Assembly: GCA_947311845.1 (NCBI GenBank)
Contig: CAMZMU010000111.1
Coordinates: 26,835,046 to 26,899,045, forward strand
Source: Poa pratensis
Taxonomy: Eukaryota > Streptophyta > Magnoliopsida > Poales > Poaceae
Direction: 5' to 3'
DNA length: 64,000 nucleotides
Positions 12,438 through 24,400 of the stretch are shown in pieces; position 1 is the stretch's first letter; each line of letters begins with the position of its first letter. The notes beneath the pieces were generated by a model. That model was not told the DNA's origin and did not search any database. It was given only the letters and a program-made list of their open reading frames with translations. A program made the translations under genes and the position numbers.

Positions 12438-13610
12438 CTAATAACCTTGCTTCTTCATTACCTGAAAGTTTAGAACTAATAATAGCAGGATATACTTTCC
12501 TTTCATCAAGATAAACATACTTAAGATTATCAGGTAAGGTTTTAAATCGAAGACAGGATCTTCCTTAGGAGGCGCTGAGGTACCCAAATCTTCCACAGGC
12601 AAATTATGCTTAAGTATTGGTGGTTGACGAAGAAAGGCATTGTCAATCTCATTTCTCCTCCATAAATACTTCACTTTCGTGTTCCTCCATGAATTGCTGC
12701 AAGGCATTGTTAGGAGCAACAGCAATAGAAGCAAGTTGTTCAATTGAAATTCTCATTAGGTAATTCAGTTTCATAAAGTTTTTACCAAACTTAGAGAAAT
12801 TAAACTCATAAGATTCTCCATTAAATTTAGTGTAAATTTTCTCTTTCTTACAATCTATAATGCACCACATGTATTCAAGAAAGGCCTACCAAAAATAATG
12901 GGACAAGTTTACTAGCAACAGAACCAAGTACTAGAAAATCAGCAGGGTATTTAGTCTTACCACATAAAACTTCAACATCTCTCACAATACCAATTGGAGA
13001 GATAGTTTCTCTATTAGCAAGCTGAATAACCACATCAATCTCCTCAAGTTCGCAAGGACCAATTTCATGCATAATTTCTTTATAAAGATCAAAAGGAATA
13101 GCACTAGAACTTGCACCAATATCACATAAACCATAATAGCAATGTTCTCCTATTTTGACTGAAAGCACAGGAACACTTGTTTTCCTAGCTCTACTGGATG
13201 TGAAACAATATTAGAGGCATCTTCACAAAAGATAATATGTCCTCCTTCTACATTTTCAGTTACCAAATCCTTTACTATTGCTATTGTGGGTTCAACCGCT
13301 ATTTGTTCAGCAGGTTCTAAAGCTTTCTTTGCACTTTTATTAACCACACTAGCTATGATAGAATGTTCCTAATTTTAACAGGAAAAGGTGGTTTCTCAAT
13401 ATAAGGTTCTGGCAAGATACGATCAACTGTATGAACTTCAATGTTTTTAATATTGGCAGAATTAGTATTATCTTTGTAAGGCAAATGATACTTATTGCAA
13501 CTTTCTTTAGGAACATCAAGATAAGAGGCAAAAGCCTTGTAACAGTTTGCAATAACTTGAGAATCAAGACCATACATATCATAGAGATTACGAAAATTAT
13601 CAGTATTCAT
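12438..13610 (-). pseudogene. Aspartic protease and linker of the Athila-like polyprotein
   Basis: A series of short frames is joined by frameshifts. The clearest piece, 12875-13168, carries the retroviral-type protease motif CDIGASSSAIPFDLY followed by a typical hydrophobic strand region (PADFLVLGS). Pieces at 13150-13347 and 13353-13610 are the gag/protease linker. Pieces at 12438-12870 lead to reverse transcriptase. The protease would cut the polyprotein; here the chain is broken at least four times. Confidence 0.7.
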
Positions 13611-14299
13611 AAAAGTTTAATGCATTCGTAATCATACTTTATACCTGATTCTCTACCTTTGTCGTTCTCCCATCCTTCAGTATTTTCCTCAATCCGATCA
13701 AGAAGGTCCCATTTAACTTCCTCTTTATTACGTAAATGATCCAGCACAAGAGGTATCCAATAGAGTTTTATCTTGAAGAGAAAGCCTTGCATAGAAGTTA
13801 TCAATAACGACATTACCAGGAAGCTCATGAATGGGGCATTTGAGCATTAATGATTTCAATCTCCCCCACGCTTGGGCAATACTTTCTCCATCATGAGGCC
13901 AAAAATTATATATATGATTCCGATCTTGATGAATTTCACTAGGAGGATAAAATTTAGAATAAAAGAGAGGCACAATCTCCTCCCAGCCAATAGAACGCCC
14001 ATTCTTCAGCATCCTATACCATTTTGCAGCTTTACCAGTCAACGATATAGAAACAATTTCTTCTTGACCTCTTCCATTGAAATACCTGCACACTTGAACA
14101 ACTCGCATAATTCATGAATAAATAGCAAATGATCCCCAGGAGGGACAGTTCCATCTCCTGCATAGCGGTTATTCGTAACTCGTTCAACAATTTTCATAGG
14201 TATTTTAAATGGAATTACTTGATCAGGTGGTTCCTCTTCTACTACCGTAGCAGTGGTAGTAGTATTTCCAAACAGGGATTCAAATGGAGATCTCTCCAT
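13607..14299 (-). pseudogene. Gag of the Athila-like element, frameshifted
   Basis: The start codon at 14299 (MERSPFESLFGN) lies just inside the primer site. The first 87 codons run to a frameshift near 14100. The main gag domain continues at 13728-14108 with the retrotransposon-gag signature AAKWYRML ... WEEIVPLFYSKFYPPSE and AWGRLKSLMLKCP, then shifts again near 13800. Gag would form the virus-like particle in which cDNA is made. I chose this start because upstream frame continues into the primer site and LTR. Confidence 0.8.
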
Positions 14300-14384
14300 G
14301 ATAAAATAAAGTAGCAAGCAGAAATAAAAACAGCACCTACAGTAAAAGTTTCCCTTACCAATTCCACTCACCAATAGCGCTTCA

Positions 14385-14403
14385 CTCCCCGGCAACGGCG
14401 CCA
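14385..14403 (-). other. tRNA-Asp primer-binding site of the Athila-like element
   Basis: The plus strand reads CTCCCCGGCAACGGCGCCA, the 3' end of plant tRNA-Asp including CCA. The minus strand is therefore the primer-binding site. It sits 11 nt inside the 5' LTR boundary at 14415. Confidence 0.9.
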
Positions 14404-14414
14404 GAAAATAGTCT

Positions 14415-15916
14415 TGATGACCCACAAGTATAGGGGGTGTATCGTAGTACTTTCGATAAATAAGAGTGTCGAACCCAACGAGGAGCAGAAGGTGCTGACA
14501 AGGAGTTTCGGTAAAGGTTTCACTGTAAATGCTAGCAGACAAGTTTTTAGGGGTTTTTGATATAGCAGGTAAATAAAATGCGAGTAAGTAAAAGACAGTA
14601 ATAATAATTGCAGCAAGTGGCCCAATCCTTTTTAGAGCAAAGGACAAGCCGGTTGGTTTACTTATGATGACAAAATGTTCTTGAGGACACACGGGATTCT
14701 AGTCAAGTGCTTTCGCTTCACATAGTTGATTAATCTTCATTGTTTTGATAAGTGTTGTGTGGGTGAACCTATGCTAATGCACCGCCCTTACTTGGACTAA
14801 TACATACTTGTGATTATACCTCTTGCAAGCATCCGCAGTTACAAGAAAGTAATTAAGATAAATCTAACCACAGCCTTAAACTCTGAGATCCTACGCTCCC
14901 TTGTGCACCGGTATACTAACGGGGGTTTAGGTTTCTGTCACTCCGGCAACCCCACAATTAGCAACCAAATACACAATGCATTCCTCTAGGCCCATAAAGG
15001 TGAAGTGTCATGTAGTCGACGTTCACACGACACCACTAGAAGAATACACCACAACTTAAATATCAAACCATTAAATATTACTCAACATAATTCCACTACT
15101 AACAACGTGACTTCTCCCATGTCCTCAAGAACTAAACAAACTACTCACAAGACATCATATGGATCATGATCAGAGGTGATATAATGATGATAACAATCTG
15201 AACATATACTTTAATTCACCGATAAAACTCAATAGCATCAACCACAAGGAGTAATTAACACCGGGAGAGTTTCCCCTATGAACTAAACAAAGTATAGCCC
15301 TAGATGTTACAGCGGACGAGATGGTGCAGCGGTGATGGTGGTGACGGTGATGGAGATGATGATGATGATGATCCCGATGAAGTCCAGCACGATGACGATG
15401 AGGATGGCGATGATCTCCCCCTCCGGGAGGGAATTTCCCCGGCAGATTTCTCCCTGCCGGAGAGCTTTTTCTCTCTCTGTTGTTTCCGCCTCGTGGAGGC
15501 GGCGGAATATTTTCTTGTCCCCCCGTGTCTTAGGGTTTCTGGGGGATGAAGTACGCGAAGGGGGAGCGCCTGAGGTGGGCCAGGGACCACACCATACCTG
15601 GGCGCGGCCAAGGGGGCCCGCGCCCAGGGGTGGTGTGGGCCCCTCCTGGCCCATCTCAGCCTCCCCTTTTGGCTAGCTCCATCTTCTGATAAAATAGGAA
15701 CATCTGTCTTCTTGGAAATATTTTTAGAGCTCCAGAAATATAGTGTCCTGATGGTGCTTTTTCCAGCTGAAATCTGACTCCGGCAGTTAATCATCCAATA
15801 ATCATCAAACATGCAAAATAAGACAAAATAACATAAGTAACACATCTTAATATGAAATATATCAATGAATAACAGTAAATTATGCTATAAAATAGTGATG
15901 CAAAATGGACGTATCA
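14415..15916 (-). repeat. 5' LTR of the nested Athila-like element
   Basis: 1502 bp, matching 5570-7060. It would contain the element promoter on the minus strand. It is followed by the target duplication ATATG (15917-15921). Confidence 0.95.
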
Positions 15917-15921
15917 ATATG

Positions 15922-18145
15922 CAAGATAGTTTATGAAGTGATATCAAATATTCAATGTAAGGATGTTCAATGATAATTCACAAAGTGTAACATAAATGAA
16001 AAAGTACTATGGACTTCAAGTATGCATAATGATAAGTAAGAACATCCTATAATGGTCATAGTGTGTAGATGGAAATCTGAATAAGGTGGACACTTTGGAA
16101 AGATATTTGAGTAGAGGTAAAGCATGCAATAAGTTCATCTAACTTCCAAATGCTTCTACTTAAGTTAATGATTGTAATACGGTACTCCTTGGTGTCAAGC
16201 TCTCATTGCCCCTATCATAACATCTTGAATGATTAAGTTTAAAGTGAAACCAAATATGAGTAATGTGCTTGACAAAGTATGGGTTGAAAATCTCATGCCC
16301 CTTGAATACGAGTACCTACACCATGTGCTAGTCAACTTGGGAAACAAAGCAAGTTCAATTTAAATATCATTGTAAGTAAAATAGTATCATCAAGAGCGTC
16401 AACTGGGGTACCTCTTGTCCCAGGATATGGAACAAGCCCATATCCAAACAACAAGACAAACAGACAATGAACAATCTCGGCACTCTTTTATTTACCACTT
16501 GTGTAGCTTTTTATTGTGATGTGCATCACTGAATGTTCACTATGGTACGCTGTAAATTTCCACCATGAATGATGCATGGCTTAGATTAGCGGCCCAGGCG
16601 TCTCTCTAACCATTATACAAACTCATTTAAACCTGCTCCATTTCCACATTTATTTCACCATGATAAGCATCCATAAACAAAAGTGCATGACATCAACTAG
16701 ATATAATGAAGTGCAATGTTGAAAGCGTTCCATGTGACAGCACATTTCTGCTAACTCTCAACCAAATTTGTTTTCAAGCTCATAACATCATAATTTTAAT
16801 CACAATGGATCATGTTCATTAAGTGCAATAAAAGTAAAGTGTGCATCAAGTTCGTGAGAGCTATATAACCAACTTTTTCCCATAACAATCAACAACATAA
16901 GCATTTTAATTCAGAGGTATAAATGATACAAAATAACATGGTATACATACCCGGAATAGCATAAAGCTAATAGGTAGATATGGTGGACTCACTGGAAAAA
17001 CTTTGGTTGAACGTGTTGGAAACAAGTTTTTTTACTTGTTGGAATTTTTGGGCTAGCAAGAGGGAGAAAGTTGACCGTCTAAAAGCATGCATGAGCGTCC
17101 ATAGAACTAACTAATTCATGTTAAACAAAGTAAAGTAATCATTCAGCATCAAAACATGAATAAAAGATAGCTCTTGATAAAACACTAACAAATTATTACT
17201 CATTGACAAGCTCTTGAATCATGCAACTATATGTATCTTTTAAAATCAACTCAAACATCCCTTTCCCAATCTTATAATGGCATCCAACATATTTCAACCC
17301 ATATTTCCAGTAGCTCTCTCATATATAAATGATAATGTGGTGGTCTCTCAAAAAAATAAAAATCAAAACAAACAAAAACAAAAAGACACTCCAAGTTTAT
17401 ACGATAAAGTGCATTGATCGAAAAACAGAAGTTAGACGTGTGCAAACCGAGAGTGTGTTGGTCCAGTGGGTTGTCTTCACATCCCCAAGCTTATGGTTTT
17501 CACCATCCTTAGATGACTCTTGGTGCATCTCCTCTAATCCCTGTGAAAAAACTTCAAAACACCGTTTCTCCCATTTCTTTTCTGTGGGGTGACATTAGTA
17601 GTGATAAACAAATAGGTTTCATGCTGCATAAAATCCTTAGACAAAATTTTATATGAATGTCCAGTAAGTGTATTATGTTGTATGCCTACTCATAAACTCA
17701 TTTGGATCTGAAAGATTCAAGCTAAAAGTTCTAAGCACGCATTAAACAAAATGGGACAGAATCTGTCCAGAAAAATAGCAGTAGCAAATCGTATTTTCTA
17801 CCCCACTTAACTTTATCAAATAATTCTGAAAAAAATCAGGCATACAGAGGATGAAAAGTTTCTTCTACAGTTTAAATATCAGCTCATTCGGAGTTAGAGA
17901 ATAGGAATTAAAAATCAAACCGTGTACTGACTCGTGCTGGAATAATATCTCCGAATGCTATAAGCAACTTTTCAAACCAAAATGGGTAAAACTTGGCACT
18001 TTATTAAAAATTCCAGAAACTAAACTAAAAACCTAGTCTCTTGTTACAGCAAGAGGACACAAAGAAAATCAAAAATAAAAACAACCGGGTTGCCTCCGTA
18101 AAGCGCTTTTTTTATAGCCATATAGCTAGGCTTCTTACTTGATAG
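15922..18145 (-). other. Non-coding internal region of the outer element
   Basis: About 2.2 kb of AT-rich outer-element sequence with no long frame. A polypurine-like complement (CCCCAAGCTT) is at 17483-17492. Just beyond the gag/protease stop, at 18085-18135, is a short motif with GGGTTGCCTCC and AAGCGCTT that recurs in a second element at 56540-56590. Confidence 0.6.
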
Positions 18146-19365
18146 TTATTGTGGACGAAGCTCATGAGGGAGCTTGAACTTTTGTATGTCCCTCTTCCTT
18201 GGGAAGTGTTCCATGCATTTCTTGTGTGGAAACTGAAACTTCACATTCCCTTCTTTTGAATCAATGATAGCACCTGTAGTACGAAGAAAAAGTCTTCCAA
18301 GAATAATTGGACTAGAGGTTTTATTCCCATATCCATGATTAGAAAATCAACAGGCACAAAAGTCATATGTAACTCTACCATAACATCACTTACTCTTCCT
18401 ATAGTATGTTTAATGGAATCATCAGCAAGTGCAAGTTCAATAGAGCATTTTTCAAGATTCTTTAATTCAAGTACTTCATATAGTTCTTTAGATAAAACTG
18501 AGACACTAGATCCTAGATCTAATATAGCATGGTGTGTCTCTTTTCCAATGGTAACAAGTACTTTGGGAATCCATACATCCCCAAGCTTAGGTGGTATCAT
18601 AGCTTCTTGTTGGTACCTAGCAATATTTTCTTTAAAGACATGTTTAGCAATATAAGTACCAAAACCAGCTTGGTTATAGTCAATGGAAGGATCACTTGCA
18701 AATTTTTGTAAGATAGATATTAATTCATGCAAGCTACAATTCTCTAAGTCAATCAATGGTTCCTTGACTTCACTCAGCATTTTAACTTCTTCAACTTTCT
18801 TTTCTTTCATTAATGATGGGTTTTTCCTTAAATTACTATCACGAACCAGCTTTTCCTCAATTCTATGGAGGTAAACATCTTTTTCAAGAAATTCTTTCTC
18901 ACATAATGTTAGCTTATGCATAACATTAGTTAGCTCATTGTCTATCTTGGGAATAATATTCTCATAATAGGATGCTAGTTGTTCAAAATCCCCCTTATTT
19001 GGTAGTTTCTCAAGTTGGGCTTCAAATTTATCTATAGATGATGCAAGTGCTGCTGTGGCGTCCTCCACCTTTTTCTTACTACCCACAAAGCTACCAAAAA
19101 TTCTTCTAAGTGTCATGGCTGCAAAAGGTGGCGTTGACAAGACAAAACTTCCACCTGTAGCCCCATCTAAAGCATTTTGGTACCAAGGATATATTCCATA
19201 ATAAAAGTAAAGATTTAGCTTTTCATCTTCACAAGGTGTAGGATCTCTATTGTGCATCCTATTAATTCTTACCCAAGCATCTTTTAATGTTTCTCCAGGA
19301 TATTGCTTAAAATTAGAAATGGAACTTAGCGGAGGACTCATCTCTTGTTTGTTTCCAAGAATCAT
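18146..19365 (-). pseudogene. Gag-like/aspartic protease protein of the outer element
   Basis: The frame starts at 19365 (MILGNKQEMSPP). Residues about 18-70 resemble the middle of a retrotransposon gag (YPGETLKDAWVRINRMH, then FYYGIYPWYQNALD). A coiled-coil/charged linker follows, then a retroviral-type protease: VLVTIGKETHHAILDLGSSV (about residues 270-290) with catalytic DLGSS, a Thr-to-Leu variant of the usual DTG/DLG family. A one-base-type frameshift near 18320 breaks the protease. After switching frame, the C-terminus reads through IIDSKEGNVKFQF to a stop at 18146-18148. No RT follows, so the gene ends after protease. Intact relatives could supply particles or a processing enzyme; this is inference. 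Confidence 0.75.
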
Positions 19366-19592
19366 GATTGCAAGTTTTTATGTGTTTTTTTAATTTTTTA
19401 TGCAAAACTGAAAATAAAATATGCAACACAAAATGCAAGACAATAACAAAACAAAATAAAATAGTTTGCAAGTAAAGATGGATAAGATGGTGCTCACGTA
19501 GGTGCAACCTCCCCAAGCTTAGGTGTTTGCACAACTTGGTGATGAAGTTGACTTGTTGTGAGATACCCTTGGATAAAACTTTCAGCAATGAT

Positions 19593-19688
19593 TCCCCGGC
19601 AACGGCGCCAGAAAATACATGATGGCGTAGTTGACGAGGGAATTGGCTGCTTCTGCTAAAGCGCTTCTTACTCCCGGCAACGGCGCCA
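19593..19688 (-). other. Duplicated tRNA-Asp primer-binding site of the outer element
   Basis: The tRNA-Asp-like 18-mer occurs twice, at 19593-19610 and 19671-19688, 78 bp apart and each followed by GAAAATA. The copy at 19671-19688 is the functional position, 12 nt from the LTR start at 19701. Confidence 0.85.
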
Positions 19689-19700
19689 GAAAATATGTCT

Positions 19701-21403
19701 TGATAGCCCTCAAAGGCGTAGGTTGAGACCCCAATAGCAGAGTGTGTAGTACGGGCAAGACAATTTTCCCCACGAAGGTGACTCGAGGGTTTATATCGAT
19801 CTCTCGGGGAATCAATAGTGGAAGCTTTACCTCCTTATCCTTCCCTTGGAAACCTGCAAACAAAGATAAATTGTTTTGTGCCCTCAACCTCACCAAGTGG
19901 TTGTCAAGCACAAGGTGTAAGTAAGTTATGAATACAAAACAATAAATAAAATATGCAATGATGATAAATAAATATGCAAGGATGATGGAAACAATGATAA
20001 ATGATATTTTTGGGTTTTATATGATGAATGAAAGATGCAAAAGTATTTTTGTATTTTCGGATTTAATTATGGCTGAAAATGAAAAGTGGATGAAAGTTGT
20101 TGGAAAGGTGTTTCTTATGATTAAAAATGGACCGGGGTTCATGGTTTCACAAATGCACTCTCTCTTTAATGATGTGGTGGACAATGGAACATAAAAGTTA
20201 ACATATGAGATTGCAACAAAGTTTCATGATAAGTTATTATCATATGGGCATCACTTCCTAACATGGAGATCTTTTGGTTATTAATCTCTCTTATACTCCA
20301 CTAAGATGCGAACTAAATCATAACACCTTAGTATTAAGATAAATCAGAGCATAGCAATAAGTTTCATGACATGAAGTTGAAATAAGAACATGCTAGATCT
20401 AGTCATGGAGAAGTGGAAATGGTCACACCCACATCTCCGGTAGCAAGGTATTTCTTTTTATCCCTAGTGAGGCAACAAAGTAAGGTAAAACACCCAAGTG
20501 GATCGCGGAACTTTCTCTCACGTTCACCGCACTAGCCACCCCCCGTTACTCCATCTAATGCACACGTTCCCCCTCACACGCTCTCACAAACATGCTTGAT
20601 CAAAACAAGTAAACAAGAACGGGGTACATAATATGCATCTACTTTCATAACTGAAGTAAAACAATTGCAATCTCACACATATATTAACTCATAAAGATCC
20701 ACCACAAAGGTATTACATAGATGACCGTAATCATGTTCGGCAGCTCATACGGTGCTAATTAGTGAAGCACAAGAGAGAGATACATAAGTTACTTCCACAA
20801 ACCCATAGTCCAGGGGTGGACTACTCCCTCTTCATCATGGAGTTGATGGAGATGTCTTTGGAGGAGGTGGAGACCTCTCCGGCAGCACCCCGCCGGAGTT
20901 TTCCCCCTCCAATCTGCAGCTCCTGATCTTTGTTATGTGGTTTCTGTGTTTGTGCGGCGCTCCTCTCCGAAGAGCCTCGGGGACTATTTTTATAGTCGGT
21001 TTTAGGTCAAGACGAAGCTTCTGGAAGAAAGATCGACGGCAACGGAGCGTCGAGGGCCAAGATAGTGGGTCCCACGTGGCCTGGTACTGTGGCCGCGTGG
21101 GCCCCCCTCTTTTGGTCCTCGGACCTCTGTTTGTTTGCTTCCTTCGCTCCCAGGTCTTCTTCCTTCCAAATATTGATGCTCCTAAAATTGCAAGTCATTT
21201 GGACTTCTTTTGGGTCCCTGAAACATCAAAATATAGAAAATAGGGTTTTCTGCCTGCGCAGGGTTAATTCCAGAAAAATAGGAGAACTTGTGAATTATTC
21301 CCAAAATCATTATAAATCAATAATATAACCCTTATACGATGCAAATATGATGGGAATATAAATAAAATAATGCAAAGTTCATGTATGCATTTTACATGCA
21401 TCA
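19701..21403 (-). repeat. 5' LTR of the outer gag/protease-only element
   Basis: 1703 bp, matching 3713-5416. It is followed by target duplication CCGCC at 21404-21408. By eye it carries more differences from its partner than the nested element's LTRs do from each other, in keeping with its being older. Confidence 0.95.
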
Positions 21404-24400
21404 CCGCCGCCGCCGGCTCCGCCGCCACAGCCTCCTCGACCGGCGGCCGAGGTTGGGCCGAATACATCCACCAGGCGCTTGTGCGGCGCCACGGCCTCCT
21501 CCGCCCCGGCCCCCCTCGACGCCGCAGCGTCCACGCCGTGCCTCGAGCACACCCGGCCACGCCGCCGTCCATGGCCCAAGCGCCCACGCCGCTGCCCCGA
21601 GGTACCCTTCTTCCTCCTCCCTCCTCTTACTCCTCTCACTCCTTCTCTCCCTCCTCCCTCCTTGCCATCTTCTTCCTCCTCCTTCCTCTCCCTCAAGTAT
21701 GCACCGAAGGTGCTTGTGGAAATGCTCCTTCCATTTTCTGCCATTTTAGGTTAGTTTACCTATTGTTGTAGGTTAGTTTTAGGTTAGCTGTAGGTTAAAA
21801 ATTAGTTTTAGGTTAGTTGTAGGTTTAAAAAATTGCTACTGTCTACAAAATTGATATTGTCTAGGTTAAAAATTAGGTTAGTTTAGCTACTGATTTAGGT
21901 TAGTTGTAGGTTAAAAATGCATAATTTTGATATTATTAATGTGTTGTTTTGTCGTATATATGCAGGAAGTTTAGAAGGATTACTAATATTTTTATACATA
22001 TGTTTCTTTCAATTCCTTTTAAGTCCTGCTACGGGCCAACTTGGTTAGGTCTACTATCTCTATAAAAAAAATCTAATTCTTAAGACAATCCCTATGTATC
22101 TGTTCATATGACTTGACGATTATATAACGAGCTATTGTTCTATAAAGCATTATTAACACACACAACAGACTATACCATTATTTTTTTAGCCGTATTTCTT
22201 TGGACAGAAGCACCTTTCATTCATTTATTCTTAACAATTTGTTTACTCACTGTTATTTTTCCAACAGGAATGCAGACGGGTTCAGTGAAGAACCTCTCTG
22301 CTCGAGGGTCGTGATATAAAGTCAAGGTACTCCTCACACTGATATGGGAGAACAAGAATTGAGAAAAGGAAATGTATGAGTTAGGGCTCCTTCTCATTGA
22401 CCAGCAGGTACGTACACAGCAGTACTTAATGCCACAGTAATGGTCACACCCAAAAAGAGCTAGCTGATTTGCATATGTTTGTACCCTAAATTAAGTGTGT
22501 TCGAAACTTTATTTGAGAAAAGGATTTGGAATCTCCTTGGAGTACCAGATATTCAATCCCCTGCAACACCAACACGGAGGCACCAAACTTATTGTGCGAA
22601 AAATTTCGTTTCCTGAGTGAAGTTTTGCAGCTGAAGTACCGCACCATATTTCATATTATGGATCCAATTCCATAGAAAAAAGTTGGTCAACTCATGTTCT
22701 ATTCAGTACTTTTGTTAAAAAAGATAATCCAAAGTGAGTACTCTGGTCTAAAACACAATTGTGATTTGTTGCTGCACTTAGTAAAGAAAAAATTACATGC
22801 CCTTCGTGAATTTTCATGAGAATAGATCATCTTATTTAGTGACCACCTAATTTGCCCTAGCGCACTTATCCCACTAATCCTACTTTTGCATCTGCCTTGA
22901 ACTGATATATGGTGATCTGATCAGATGTTTTGTTGGTTTGTCACTTATGATGTCCATACATTTTCTTTGATCTATAATATGTGAAACACTTGCAATTGTT
23001 GTGCATTCTATACATTGAAATACAATGAATATTCTCCAGCTGAGATAGCTAGGTTTGTTTTGTTCATGTTGCAGGATGTCGATGCTGTTGAAAGGTGGCT
23101 GACATGAGTAAATGCTCTTGCTTCGTACCATTTCAAAGAAATAATTGGAAGCAGAGGAGGACTTAGTTCACAGCTTATGGAATTCGAAGGATCAAATGGC
23201 AAACTACAAGAAAGCATATCAAGCCACTTCTTGAGGCTTCTCTTGCAACTTCTTCTGTTTGAAGATTTTAGGTGAGCTCCGCATCTTGACATTTAGTAGA
23301 TTTGGGATCTCATAACTTTATTTTTCATACTGTTCCAGTTTCCTTTTTTAGTTGATCCAGAACTATTTACATGTCTGATATTTTTGTGTCACTGTTGCAA
23401 AATAGAACTAGCAGGTTCTGCTGCAAATGTTTTGCTTTTGTTTACTTTTCTATGAACAGGAGTTATATCAGGTCCCCTTTTTATCATTTTCGTAATCAGC
23501 TAACATTTATTGGATCAAACACAGTACCGAGGCTTAGTTTTGTTATTTGGTCTTTGTTCTCATCATGTCTCTCGCTGCCGAGACTGGTCCATGAGCCGCT
23601 TGAGAAACAACAGAACCCACACTCCTTAGGTTACTATGTCTCTTACCACTGCAGTCTTTGTTTGCCTTATATTCATTTCTTCTTATGATATGGCCTCTTT
23701 TGAATTTAAGAGTAGACATAATTGGAGTATAGTCACCATCTTTCATTAATTCCATCTGTCATGTGCATTTTCGGTTTGCTAGAGATTTTGTCACTTCAAA
23801 TGTTTTGTAAACCTTTTTGGAGATAAGTTTGACCTTCGTTAATACAATCTAATCCTCTTTGTAAATATGATTACTATGATAGTCACTTTTATGTCAACAA
23901 TTTGAAGATGCTCCAGCCATACTCTTTTTAGAATTTTGTGTTAGATAGGAACTTCCTTCCACTTTTTACCAATGTCTACCTGCATGATAAAAGAAAGAGT
24001 GAACACAGTAAAGTAGTTAACACATCTGAACACAGCAACTGTTCAAAAGTTGCGGCCTAGCTCTAAGGTGACGAATGGCTCTAACTGTATAAATGGAAGA
24101 CAATCTGTTATTATTTTTATATATCCATACATTCGAAAGAAACATAATCGGGGAGGCTGCTGCTTGCTCTCCTCCGACGGAGACCGAATGTAAGTCCTCC
24201 GTTCCCCTTCCTTTCCTACTAACCTCACCTCCAAATCCAAATCCAAATCAACCATGTGGATTACGCTGTTTAATTCTACAGCTTTCTTCTGGAGTGTGGT
24301 TGTGCTGAAATATATATGCTTATAAGTGCTTTCCACAAGATGAAGCATCTATTTACCCTTTTTTTTTGCTGAGTTTACTACGGTTCTTTTTGCAACAAGG

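Larger units (their letters stand above)
5570..15916 (-). mobile_element. Athila-like Ty3/gypsy LTR retrotransposon, nested
   Basis: This 10.35-kb element has LTRs of 1491 and 1502 bp and the perfect target duplication ATATG at 5565-5569 and 15917-15921. A tRNA-Asp primer site lies at 14385-14403, and the purine tract (complement of CCCCAAGCTT) at 7065-7074. On the minus strand the order is gag, protease, reverse transcriptase, RNase H, integrase, then an extra ORF. That order is Ty3/gypsy; the Asp primer, gag type and extra 3' ORF fit the Athila lineage. The minus-strand LTR start TGATACGTCC recalls abundant Triticeae gypsy families of the Sabrina/WHAM type, but this is from memory and unchecked. 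Every polyprotein section is frameshifted, so the copy is dead. Confidence 0.95.
3713..21403 (-). mobile_element. LTR retrotransposon, gag/protease only, interrupted
   Basis: A complete element starts TGATAG and ends GCATCA, flanked by the 5-bp target duplication CCGCC at 3708-3712 and 21404-21408. Minus orientation is set by a tRNA-Asp primer site beside the right LTR and a purine tract (minus strand AAGCTTGGGGATGC) beside the left LTR. Without the inserted 10.35-kb element it is about 7.34 kb. Its only reading frame is a gag/protease-like one (18146-19365). No reverse transcriptase or integrase sequence is seen, so it probably moved using enzymes of another element. The LTRs differ by roughly 2-3% by eye. 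Confidence 0.95.

Noticed and set aside
19582..19911. Minus-strand frame with a repeated FLAPLPG peptide
   Set aside because: The peptide is the translation of the duplicated primer-binding site, and the frame runs into the LTR.
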